Source of the DNA: Sodalis praecaptivus
Lineage (GTDB): Bacteria; Pseudomonadota; Gammaproteobacteria; Enterobacterales; Enterobacteriaceae
Length of the DNA stretch: 64,000 nucleotides
Reading direction: 5' to 3'
NCBI RefSeq assembly: GCF_000517425.1
Contig: NZ_CP006569.1
Location: forward strand, 2,046,001-2,110,000
The position numbers were made by a program, and so were the translations under genes. Below are positions 20,991-29,491 of this stretch, piece after piece. How positions within the stretch are numbered: position 1 is the stretch's first letter; each line of letters starts with the position of its first letter. The notes under the pieces were generated by a model. The model had not been told where the DNA came from. It made no database searches and worked only from the letters and a program-made list of their open reading frames with translations.

Positions 20991-21452
20991 GCGACTCCTT
21001 GTTCAATGAGGGGGTAGCGACCCACGCGATCGCACATGCGGGGGACAAAAAGGTATTTTACCCAAAGCGACCGCCGCTGCGACTATTTTGGCTAAACACC
21101 GGCGAATAAAATGCCCGGCGGTGGCCACAAGGGCGGGGTTTTACCCTGTATCGGCGGTTAGCCCTTGTCAAGCCGGACAGAAAGCTCCATCATTTTGCAC
21201 TGCAAAGATGCAAATTTCCTTAATGGCGACTACGCTCGTAAGAGGTGCAATGGGATTTTAACGTCGTCGGCGACGGCATCATGGCCGTTAAATGGGGTAG
21301 TAATGGGGCCGTCGGGAGAGCCGGGCACCAGGTTTTATGATTATGTGAGCGGATGAAAAACCAGCAGCAGACTAAACAGCCCCTGTCATTACTTATAAGC
21401 AAAAGTGGTGTGTTGCAGCCACTGTTAGAAATAAGCGGAGGAAGGGGTTTCA
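20991..21452. other. Gap upstream of rssB; rssA absent
   Basis: 460 bp without a supported gene. In E. coli rssA lies between ychJ and rssB; no patatin-type GxSxG sequence or other trace of it was found here in either strand by eye. The last ~40 bp before rssB hold its ribosome-binding site (GGAGGAAGGGG). Confidence 0.7.
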
Positions 21453-22466
21453 ATGGCCAAACCGTTAGCAAACAAACTTGTTCTTATCATTGAGGATGAG
21501 GCTGTTTTTCGATCCGTACTGAAGCAATTTCTGCTGACATTAGGGGCTGATGTCGTCGAGGCCGATCAAGGGCAACACGCGCTGGATAAGTTGGCGTCCA
21601 TCCGTCCGGATCTTATCATCTGCGATCTGGAAATGCCCGAAATGAACGGTCTGACCTTTGTTGAGCGTTTTCGCGCGACCGATACCACCACCCCTATTCT
21701 GATTGTCTCCGGCACCGATCAAATGACCGATATCGCCCGGGTTCTTCGGCTCGGGGTGCAGGACGTGTTGCTGAAACCGGTGGAGGATTTCCCCCGTTTG
21801 CGCGAAACGGTGCTGGGCTGTCTTTATCCCGATATGTTCACCTCCAAAGTCGACGAAGAAGAGCAACTGTTTCAGGATTGGGACGCGCTGAGCCAGCATC
21901 CGGGGGCCGCGGCGAAACTACTCAAACAGTTACAGCCTCCGGTTCAGCAGAATATTGCGCAATGCCGGGTCAATTATCGCCAGTTAACCATGGCGGAGCA
22001 GCCGGGCCTGGTGCTGGATATCGCCGCGCTTTCCGATCACGATCTGGCTTTTTATTGCCTGGACGTCACCCGTGCCGAAGAGAAAGGGGTTTTGGCGGCC
22101 TTGCTGTTACGAGCGCTGTTCAACGGCCTGCTACAGGCGCATTTAGCCAATCGCGCGCACCGGCTGCCGGAATTATCCACCTTGTTGAAACAGGTGAATC
22201 AACTTTTGCGTAAAGCGAATCTTGAAGGACAATTTCCTTTATTAGTAGGCTATTATCATCGCGTAATGAATAATTTAATTTTAGTGTCGGCCGGCCTCAA
22301 CGCCACACTGAATACCAATAACCAGCAAATCCAGTTAAATAGTGGCGTACCGCTCGGCTCGATGGGGAATGCCTACCTCAATCAGGTCAGCCAGCACTGC
22401 ACCGCCTGGCAATGCCAGGTCTGGGGCGCCGGCGGCCGTCTGCGGCTCATGCTCAACACCGACTAG
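21453..22466 (+). CDS. rssB: RssB, RpoS-degradation adaptor
   Basis: Response-regulator adaptor that delivers sigma-S to ClpXP for degradation. 337 residues, as in E. coli. The receiver domain (about 9-125) has the acidic pair Glu14/Asp15 and the phosphoacceptor Asp58 in IICDLEMPEMNG, plus Lys108 (LLKPVED). The C-terminal half is a degenerate PP2C-like domain, ending GGRLRLMLN. A strong GGAGGAAGG site precedes the ATG. Followed by galU as in E. coli. Confidence 0.97.
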   Translation: MAKPLANKLVLIIEDEAVFRSVLKQFLLTLGADVVEADQGQHALDKLASIRPDLIICDLEMPEMNGLTFVERFRATDTTTPILIVSGTDQMTDIARVLRLGVQDVLLKPVEDFPRLRETVLGCLYPDMFTSKVDEEEQLFQDWDALSQHPGAAAKLLKQLQPPVQQNIAQCRVNYRQLTMAEQPGLVLDIAALSDHDLAFYCLDVTRAEEKGVLAALLLRALFNGLLQAHLANRAHRLPELSTLLKQVNQLLRKANLEGQFPLLVGYYHRVMNNLILVSAGLNATLNTNNQQIQLNSGVPLGSMGNAYLNQVSQHCTAWQCQVWGAGGRLRLMLNTD

Positions 22467-22590
22467 CCGTCCAGCGCGTCGGCTTTCGTATACAGAATAA
22501 TCAAGTTAATACCTTTTAACCCTCACTATTGGGTAATTGTCCTATTTTAGACTGAACGCCCATTATTCCACGGGTTTCCCATGCCGAAAC

Positions 22591-22599
22591 TGATATAAT
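22591..22599 (+). promoter_or_regulatory. Extended -10 promoter of galU
   Basis: TGATATAAT is a perfect extended -10 (TGnTATAAT) 58 bp before the galU ATG. No good -35 is present, as expected for this class. Confidence 0.6.
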
Positions 22600-22657
22600 C
22601 GAAAAGTTAAACATATTATAGAGATAAAATTTTATCTTAACGAAAGAGAGGTGGTTC

Positions 22658-23560
22658 ATGTCTGCTATTACGACAAAAGTGAAAAAAGCAGTAATCCCGG
22701 TGGCGGGATTGGGCACACGAATGTTGCCGGCAACCAAAGCGATCCCGAAGGAAATGCTTCCCCTGGTGGATAAGCCTCTGATTCAGTATGTGGTGAATGA
22801 ATGTATCGCCGCAGGCATCAACGAGATCATTTTGGTCACCCACTCGTCCAAAAATTCCATTGAAAACCATTTCGATACCAGTTTCGAGCTGGAAGCGATG
22901 CTGGAAAAACGCGTCAAGCGTCAACTGTTGGCGGAGATCCAGGCGATCTGCCCCCCCCATGTAACCATTATGCAGGTTCGTCAGGGGCTGGCCAAAGGCC
23001 TGGGGCACGCGGTGTTGTGCGCGCACCCGCTGGTGGGAGATGAGCCGGTTGCGGTGATCCTGCCCGACGTGATTATCGATGAATATGAATCTAACCTACA
23101 GACCGAAAATCTGGCGGCGATGCTAAAACGCTTTGAAGATACCGGCCGCAGTCAAATTTTGGTCGAGCCGGTGGATGATGTCACCAGCTACGGCGTGGTG
23201 GATTGCCAGGGCAAGACCCTCAATCCGGGTGATAGCGTAGAGATGGTGGGCGTGGTCGAAAAACCGTCGGCGGAAGAAGCACCGTCTAATCTGTCCGTGG
23301 TTGGCCGCTATGTGCTGTCCGCCGATATTTGGGCACTGCTGGAAAAAACCCCTCCCGGAGCCGGCAATGAAATTCAGCTGACCGACGCGATTGCTATGCT
23401 GATGGACAAAGAAACCGTCGAGGCCTACCACCTGAAGGGGCTGAGCCACGACTGCGGCAACAAACTGGGCTACATGCAGGCGTTCGTTGAATATGGCCTG
23501 CGTCATGAAAGTCTTGGCAAAGAATTCAAAACGTGGTTAAAAGACGCCATCACAGAATAA
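22658..23560 (+). CDS. galU: UTP-glucose-1-phosphate uridylyltransferase
   Basis: Makes UDP-glucose from UTP and glucose 1-phosphate for lipopolysaccharide, capsule and osmoregulated glucans. 300 residues (E. coli 302). The nucleotide loop is [20 protein letters not shown] (20 residues from about position 16), with [10 protein letters not shown] for metal binding and [13 protein letters not shown] downstream. It heads a probable three-gene set galU-ugd-epimerase with 50- and 9-bp gaps, so UDP-glucose is passed straight to Ugd. Confidence 0.98.
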   Translation: MSAITTKVKKAVIPVAGLGTRMLPATKAIPKEMLPLVDKPLIQYVVNECIAAGINEIILVTHSSKNSIENHFDTSFELEAMLEKRVKRQLLAEIQAICPPHVTIMQVRQGLAKGLGHAVLCAHPLVGDEPVAVILPDVIIDEYESNLQTENLAAMLKRFEDTGRSQILVEPVDDVTSYGVVDCQGKTLNPGDSVEMVGVVEKPSAEEAPSNLSVVGRYVLSADIWALLEKTPPGAGNEIQLTDAIAMLMDKETVEAYHLKGLSHDCGNKLGYMQAFVEYGLRHESLGKEFKTWLKDAITE

Positions 23561-23610
23561 AGCGCTGAAGCTTTTTGGCTACATATTGACACAGACCAGG
23601 ATCATCCAAC

Positions 23611-24954
23611 ATGAAAGTAACGGTTTTTGGTATCGGCTATGTCGGCTTGGTGCAGGCGGCGGTTTTAGCCGAAGTGGGGCACGACGTGTTGTGCGTCGAC
23701 GTGGATGAGCGCAAAGTCGAGAATCTGAAAAAAGGCGTGATTCCCATTTTCGAGCCGGGGCTGACGCCGCTGGTGCAGCAGAATTATGAAGCCGGACGGC
23801 TAAAATTTACGACGGATGCGCAGGCCGGCGTCAATCATGGCGTCATGCAGTTTATCGCGGTAGGAACGCCGCCGGACGAAGACGGCTCTGCGGATCTGAA
23901 ATACGTGACCGCCGTAGCGCGGACCATCGCCCAGCACATGAACGATCACAAAGTGGTACTGGATAAATCCACCGTGCCGGTGGGTACGGCGGATAAAGTC
24001 CGCGCCGTGATGCAGGAAACGCTGCAAAGCCGCAATAGTACGCTGACGTTCGATGTGGTATCCAACCCTGAATTTTTGAAAGAAGGGGCGGCGGTAGCCG
24101 ACTGCATGCGCCCTGAGCGAATTGTGGTAGGCACCGACAATGAAGATGTGGTGGAATTACTCCATGAGCTTTACGAGCCGTTTAACCGCAACCACGACCG
24201 GATGATCCTGATGGATATCCGTAGCGCCGAGCTGACCAAATATGCCGCCAACTGTATGCTGGCCACCAAAATCAGCTTTATGAATGAAATGTCCAATCTG
24301 GCGGAATTGCTGGGTGCGGATGTGGAGAAAGTACGCCAGGGCATTGGCTCGGACTCGCGCATCGGTTACAGTTTTATTTACCCTGGCTGCGGCTATGGCG
24401 GCTCTTGCTTCCCGAAAGACGTGCAGGCGCTCATTCGGACCGCCGAGCAGATCGGTTATCAGCCCAAGCTGCTGCAGGCTGTCGAAGACGTAAACTACCA
24501 GCAGAAAGACAAACTGCCGGCCTTTATTCGCCGCCATTTCGGCGACGATTTAAGCGGCAAAACCTTTGCGCTGTGGGGGCTGTCGTTTAAACCCAACACC
24601 GACGATATGCGCGAAGCATCAAGCCGAGTGTTGATGGAAGCGTTATGGCAGGCCGGCGCGACGATTCAGGCTTTCGATCCGGAAGCGATGAATGAAACGC
24701 AGCGCATTTACGGCCACCGCGACGATCTGCAATTGATGGGCACCAAAGAAGCCGCCCTGCGCGGCGCCGATGCGCTGGTCATCTGCACCGAATGGCAGAA
24801 CTTCCGCGCGCCGGATTTCGATGTCCTTAAGGCGGCGCTGAAACAGCCGGTGATCTTTGATGGCCGTAATTTATACGATCCGGAACGCCTCGCTAATCGC
24901 GGCTTTGTCTATTATGGCATTGGCCGCGGCGCGTCGCTTGCTTCTCCTTCCTAA
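23611..24954 (+). CDS. ugd: UDP-glucose 6-dehydrogenase
   Basis: Oxidises UDP-glucose to UDP-glucuronate in two NAD+-dependent steps. 447 residues, the long form found in Klebsiella and Serratia rather than the 388-residue E. coli form. The Rossmann motif [20 protein letters not shown] is at residues 7-26; the catalytic Cys lies in [14 protein letters not shown]. Between galU and the epimerase on the same strand. In E. coli ugd sits next to the O-antigen locus, so its location here is a difference in layout. Confidence 0.97.
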   Translation: MKVTVFGIGYVGLVQAAVLAEVGHDVLCVDVDERKVENLKKGVIPIFEPGLTPLVQQNYEAGRLKFTTDAQAGVNHGVMQFIAVGTPPDEDGSADLKYVTAVARTIAQHMNDHKVVLDKSTVPVGTADKVRAVMQETLQSRNSTLTFDVVSNPEFLKEGAAVADCMRPERIVVGTDNEDVVELLHELYEPFNRNHDRMILMDIRSAELTKYAANCMLATKISFMNEMSNLAELLGADVEKVRQGIGSDSRIGYSFIYPGCGYGGSCFPKDVQALIRTAEQIGYQPKLLQAVEDVNYQQKDKLPAFIRRHFGDDLSGKTFALWGLSFKPNTDDMREASSRVLMEALWQAGATIQAFDPEAMNETQRIYGHRDDLQLMGTKEAALRGADALVICTEWQNFRAPDFDVLKAALKQPVIFDGRNLYDPERLANRGFVYYGIGRGASLASPS

Positions 24955-24963
24955 GAGACCGCG

Positions 24964-25971
24964 ATGAAATTTTTGGTCACCGGCGCCGCCGGTTTTATTG
25001 GCTATCATGTCAGCAGGCGTCTGCTCGCTGACGGTCATCAGGTGATCGGTATCGACAACCTGAGCGATTATTATGATGTGTCGTTAAAGCAAGCCCGTCT
25101 TGACGGTCTGCGGGCCTATGACGCTTTCCGTTTCCACAAGCTTGATTTGGCGGACCGGCAGGGCATCGCCAGCCTGTTTGCCGATGAAGGGTTTGAGCGG
25201 GTGATCCACCTTGGCGCACAGGCCGGGGTACGCTATTCGCTGGACAATCCCCTGGCCTACGGTGACGCCAATCTGATCGGTCATCTTAATATCCTTGAAG
25301 GGTGCCGGCATACGCAGGTGGGGCATCTGCTGTACGCCTCCTCCAGTTCGGTCTATGGCCTTAACCGCAAGTTGCCCTTTTCCACGGACGATGCGGTGGA
25401 TCATCCGGTGTCGCTGTATGCGGCCACCAAAAAAGCCAATGAGCTGATGGCGCACACTTATGCGCACCTGTATCGGTTGCCGACCACCGGCCTGCGCTTT
25501 TTTACCGTTTATGGCCCATGGGGGCGCCCGGATATGGCGTTGTTCAAGTTTACCCGGGCGATGCTCAACGGCGAGCGTATCGACGTCTACAACGGCGGAG
25601 ACATGCTGCGCGACTTTACCTATATTGACGACATTGTCGAAGCCATCATGCGTCTGCAGGACGTTATTCCGGCGTCGGATGCCGGCTGGACGGTGGAAAC
25701 CGGCTCGCCGGCGGCGAGTTCCGCGCCTTATCGCGTCTACAATATTGGCAATAGTCAGCCGGTAAAGCTCATGGACTATATTCAGGCGCTGGAAGAGGCC
25801 CTCGGTATCCAGGCAGAGAAGAATCTGCTGCCAATGCAGCCCGGCGATGTGCTGGAAACCAGCGCGGACACGCAGGCGCTGTATCGCGCGATTGGCTTCA
25901 AACCGCAGACGCCGGTGGCGGAAGGGGTCAAACATTTCGTCGAATGGTATCGCGAGTATTATCAGCGTTAA
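24964..25971 (+). CDS. UDP-glucuronate 4-epimerase (NAD-dependent SDR)
   Basis: Extended short-chain dehydrogenase/reductase, 335 residues, most like bacterial UDP-glucuronate 4-epimerases (Uge, Gla and WbnF types) that make UDP-galacturonate. The NAD motif GAAGFIG is at residues 7-13; catalytic residues are the Ser stretch YASSSSVYG and the Tyr/Lys pair in SLYAATKKANE. The substrate segment TVYGPWGRPDMALFKFT is typical of the glucuronate branch. It begins nine bases after ugd, the source of its substrate, and is followed by a strong terminator. Exact product specificity is inferred from family and context. Confidence 0.9.
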   Translation: MKFLVTGAAGFIGYHVSRRLLADGHQVIGIDNLSDYYDVSLKQARLDGLRAYDAFRFHKLDLADRQGIASLFADEGFERVIHLGAQAGVRYSLDNPLAYGDANLIGHLNILEGCRHTQVGHLLYASSSSVYGLNRKLPFSTDDAVDHPVSLYAATKKANELMAHTYAHLYRLPTTGLRFFTVYGPWGRPDMALFKFTRAMLNGERIDVYNGGDMLRDFTYIDDIVEAIMRLQDVIPASDAGWTVETGSPAASSAPYRVYNIGNSQPVKLMDYIQALEEALGIQAEKNLLPMQPGDVLETSADTQALYRAIGFKPQTPVAEGVKHFVEWYREYYQR

Positions 25972-25994
25972 TGTATCGCCACCCAATAGCGATA

Positions 25995-26022
25995 AAAGCG
26001 GCCGGTCGGCCGCTTTTTTTTT
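25995..26022 (+). terminator. Terminator of galU-ugd-epimerase
   Basis: AAAGCGGCCG paired with CGGCCGCTTT, followed by a run of T, 24 bp past the epimerase stop. Confidence 0.93.
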
Positions 26023-26367
26023 GCCTGTCATGTCTGGGGTCTCCGCCGCGGTCGTTTATGCGCCAGCCGGCAGGAGGACAGCCACGCGCGCCGCGCCAAG
26101 GGGCATAGTGGCCACGCCGGAGCCTAGCGGCCAGATAGGGTTTATAGACCGGTTGGGTGGCGTAGCGCTCGCACCAAGGCCCGTCAGCGCGTCTCAACGC
26201 GGCGAGAGAAGGCGGTTATTGCTAGCCTGCCAATAGGCAGTGGCCCGGGCGATGGACGGCGCCCAAGGATTCCTGTTGCTGATATGCCTCGATATGAGAC
26301 ATGACTCGGCAGTAGAGGCAATGCCGCGGCGACACCTGAGCGAATGCGACCTGATGAGGTCGTTGTC

Positions 26368-26395
26368 TTGCCACTTGGCACTTGCCACTTGCCGC
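26368..26395. repeat. Heptamer tandem repeat (TTGCCAC)
   Basis: Four consecutive seven-base units: TTGCCAC, TTGGCAC, TTGCCAC, TTGCCGC. It lies in a gene-free region. Confidence 0.85.
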
Positions 26396-27238
26396 TGCGG
26401 ATATTCCCGGCGGCTGGCTTATCGCCGCGGGTAGGAATAAGCGGGGACGAAAGCCTTCCCGGATCGGACTGCGGATTCAGGTCGGCATAAACGGGGCTTC
26501 GCCGTTATATCTTTTGCGATTCATCAAATGCAGGCACGGGAAACAGGACCGGAAATATGGCTTCCTCACAGGCGCTTCCTGTTTGCGCAACAGGCAGGCA
26601 CCGCGGCTAAAAAGGGAACGCGGAAGGTTCATCCGCTAATATACATACAGGTTAACGAACATATTCACCCTATGAAAAAGCTCTCAAGAATGCGGCATAA
26701 CGCACATTTTGGCAGCAGGGCGGTCCTATTTTGGCCTGACGATTTGCCGCCTTCTTTACCGTTTTTGGCAATATACTGCAAGAGAAAAGGTCATAACGCT
26801 TACCTTCGGCCATTGAAATCACTGCAAGTGAAATATTTCTTGAACATCAGAATGCCTTCAAATCAAACCGTCTTCGCGCTAACGGCTTTTTAACTCATCG
26901 GCAAATTAGCGCAGAGAAGTGTGTCGGTTTGTCACAATGGAATAGCCCAGACACCGATCGCGAGTTTGTGAATGTGAAGATATTGTTGGATTATAACGGC
27001 GCAATGGCGGCGCTATCGTGAAACGCCGGGGGTAATCCCCACTCTTCCGGCCGTTCAGTAGTTAATTATTCTGTTCATAATTTACTCATCACAAGGTTTG
27101 TTTGCTGATTATTTAAAAACCTCTATGGCGCAGACCCGTGTGGAATAGACTGCGGCTTCGGGAAAGTGCTTGCATGATGGCGGGTAATAGGGCAAAGGAT
27201 TGGACCTTTGTACGCGGTGCACAACGCAAAGGGCAGAT

Positions 27239-27270
27239 AAAAAAAACCCGCTGCGGGCAGCGGGTTTTTT
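27239..27270 (-). terminator. hns terminator
   Basis: CCCGCTG (27247-27253), loop CGGG, CAGCGGG (27258-27264), flanked by A-runs and T-runs on both sides, so it can act in both directions. It lies about 25 bp past the hns stop. Confidence 0.93.
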
Positions 27271-27292
27271 GCAACTTGGGTCGGCTAGGCGA

Positions 27293-27700
27293 TTACAGCA
27301 GGAAATCTTCCAGTGCTTTGCCTTCTTCATCAATCGCTTTTTTGATTACCGCCGGGGTACGGCCTTGGCCGGTCCAGGTTTTAACGTCGCCGTTTTCGTC
27401 GGTGTACTGATATTTCGCCGGACGAGCGGCACGCTTGGTTTTACCCGCGGATTTAGAGGCGCTCATCGACTGCAGCAATTCGTTCGGGTCGATGCCATCG
27501 GCAATCAACATTTCGCGGTATTGCTGTAATTTGCGCGTACGCTCTTCAATTTCGGCCTGGGCTTGACTATCTTCCTCGCGGCGTTCATTGACAACGACCT
27601 CTAGTTTCTCCAGCATTTCTTCAAGAGTTTCCAGAGTGCATTCTCTGGCCTGTGCGCGCAGAGTACGGATGTTGTTAAGAATCTTTAGTGCTTCGCTCAT
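27293..27700 (-). CDS. hns: Nucleoid protein H-NS
   Basis: Global silencer that binds curved AT-rich DNA. 135 residues (E. coli 137, lacking only the final two). The N-terminal coiled-coil dimerisation region (1-65) is almost unchanged, and the C-terminal DNA-binding motif [15 protein letters not shown] is intact. Start chosen at 27700 ([10 protein letters not shown]) by family agreement; two more in-frame codons ATG-TCA precede it. Divergent from tdk, as in E. coli. Confidence 0.98.
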   Translation of the reverse strand: MSEALKILNNIRTLRAQARECTLETLEEMLEKLEVVVNERREEDSQAQAEIEERTRKLQQYREMLIADGIDPNELLQSMSASKSAGKTKRAARPAKYQYTDENGDVKTWTGQGRTPAVIKKAIDEEGKALEDFLL

Positions 27701-28334
27701 TGACATAATCTCGAATATTATAAAGGGGGCGTCCCAGTAATAATAGAGCGCTAGTTTCTTTTCTGCAATACCCAGATTGTGATTAATCAAAAATATTCTT
27801 TATAAATGCCCATGACCCCGCAACTGTAAATATATTGTGTTCGCCGGACGCGGCAAAATTGATTCATCAGGTTCCGTTTTTCCTTCAGGACGCCTTATGA
27901 GTGCATAATGCACTGCTGATTTCATTATAAGGAAGGTTTATATCACCGCGCCGGCGGGGGGTTATAACCGCTGTAGACCTTCCCGGCGGCTGAAAAATAA
28001 AAGCTTTACAGCATAATCTCCTGCGTTGTCTTATATCGCCTGCAGCGGGACGTTCCCCCTTTGGGTCCGCTCACAGCCGCGATAAATGCCGCCTTTACCC
28101 CCCGTTAATGCCGATAGCGCGAGCGTTTTAACCCGGAGGAAACTATAACTCGCCCGCCGTTGGCGGCCGCTGCGCGTTTTTTTATTGCTCGGGGAAGCAA
28201 GTTATTGTCCGGCGGGCTCGCCGCTGCCGCCGGTGCGGGATTGTGGGCACAGGGACAGCTTCATCACGTCGGCGAATATGATACACTCTCATCCTATTTA
28301 TTTGGTCCTATCATTGAGGCGGAGTGCCGAACGG
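27701..28334. other. hns/tdk divergent upstream region
   Basis: 634 bp without a gene. The hns-proximal half is AT-rich, which suits hns autoregulation; the tdk-proximal half is GC-rich. Individual promoters were not assigned. The tdk frame is open upstream to 28185, but that part resembles nothing. Confidence 0.65.
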
Positions 28335-28952
28335 ATGGCGCAACTCTATTTTTATTATTCTGCAATGAATGCCGGCAAGTCTACCGCGCTGCTGCAGTCC
28401 TCCTATAATTACCAAGAACGCGGCATGCGCACGCTGGTGTTTACGGCGGAAATCGATGACCGCTACGCCCGCGGGCAGGTCAGTTCCCGTATCGGTCTGT
28501 CTTCTCCCGCCGAGGTGTTCAATGCCGAAACCGATTTGTTTGCGGCCGTGGCGGCCGCCCATCGGCAACAGGCCGTTCATTGCGTGCTGGTAGATGAATG
28601 TCACTTTTTAAGCCGCGAACAGGTCGCCGGCCTGTGTGAAGTGGTGGACAAACTAACGATTCCGGTGCTGTGTTATGGCCTGCGCACCGATTTTCGCGCG
28701 GAGCCGTTTACCGGCAGTTTGTGGCTGCTGGCCTGGGCGGACAAGTTGGTGGAGCTGAAAACCGTATGCTATTGCGGGCGCAAGGCCAACCGCGTGCTGC
28801 GCCTCGACGAGCAGGGAAAAGCCGTGCACGATGGGCAGCAGGTGGTGATTGGCGGTAATGATCGCTACGTGTCGGTGTGCCGCAAGCATTTTACCGAGGC
28901 GTTGGCGCGCGCGGTACCCGTGCCGGGAATGAAAAATCTCCCGCACGCCTAG
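28335..28952 (+). CDS. tdk: Thymidine kinase
   Basis: Phosphorylates thymidine and deoxyuridine in pyrimidine salvage. Exactly 205 residues, as in E. coli, when begun at 28335 (MAQLYFYYS). The P-loop is SAMNAGKST (9-17), the catalytic Glu lies in [10 protein letters not shown], and the zinc site has Cys pairs in CYCGRK and later CRKHF. The frame extends 50 codons upstream, but that part has no match to the family. Confidence 0.96.
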   Translation: MAQLYFYYSAMNAGKSTALLQSSYNYQERGMRTLVFTAEIDDRYARGQVSSRIGLSSPAEVFNAETDLFAAVAAAHRQQAVHCVLVDECHFLSREQVAGLCEVVDKLTIPVLCYGLRTDFRAEPFTGSLWLLAWADKLVELKTVCYCGRKANRVLRLDEQGKAVHDGQQVVIGGNDRYVSVCRKHFTEALARAVPVPGMKNLPHA

Positions 28953-29382
28953 CGTGCTTCGACGCATCGCGCGCGGAAACTTTTGCGCTCGCCGCTCGCC
29001 GCTCGCCGCTCGCCGCTCGCCGGCGGCGTTCTGCCGCACTTAGCGCAATTGCCCCTAAGGCTAGCGGTGCCGTAGGGTTTTTTTGGCGCCTCTCGGCCGT
29101 CAGGGCCGTTTGGCGTTCTCGGTAGGGTTATCGCGCGTGTTGTCGCGCGTCGGTGCCCAGAGGGGCTGGTGCGTGCTCGACGCTGTATCGGGTGGGGGAT
29201 GGCGTAGATACCGCCGGCTGCCCGTTCGCGCCCTCGGGCCATTGTGAGCGGTCCGGGGTTAGCGCTAGCATGTCGGCGGCTATGCCGCTCCCGTGGCGCG
29301 CACGACGCCAGCGTTCTCCCCGGGCGTGCAAACGCCTGTTCCACGACGGCGAGCCCCATGAGCGCCGGTGCGTTTCGGCAAT
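28953..29382. other. Gap between tdk and adhE terminator
   Basis: 430 bp between convergent genes, GC-rich, no supported gene. It contains a five-copy heptamer array at 28986-29020. Confidence 0.7.
28986..29020. repeat. Heptamer tandem repeat (CGCTCGC x5)
   Basis: Five perfect copies of the seven-base unit CGCTCGC, beginning 34 bp past the tdk stop. Confidence 0.93.
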
Positions 29383-29418
29383 AAAAAAGCCCCGCCGGGA
29401 ATCAACCCCCGGCGGGGC
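29383..29418 (-). terminator. adhE terminator
   Basis: On the minus strand GCCCCGCCGGG pairs with CCCGGCGGGGC (11 bp) across a seven-base loop and is followed by six T. Confidence 0.93.
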
Positions 29419-29491
29419 GGTTTAGAGCCGTAGCGGCCCGCTAGCGAAAAGGGTCAACTGCGGCAGGGCACAACAGCCCGCCGCAGACCGG

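Larger units (their letters stand above)
25972..27238. other. Gene-free stretch between the epimerase and hns
   Basis: 1.27 kb with no credible gene after the terminator. The first half is GC-rich and the second half AT-rich. It includes a four-unit heptamer repeat (26368-26395). The open frame at 26528-26893 has no ribosome-binding site and no family resemblance. Confidence 0.75.

Noticed and set aside
26528-26893. 121-codon plus-strand frame before hns
   Set aside because: No ribosome-binding site, no resemblance to any family, atypical composition.
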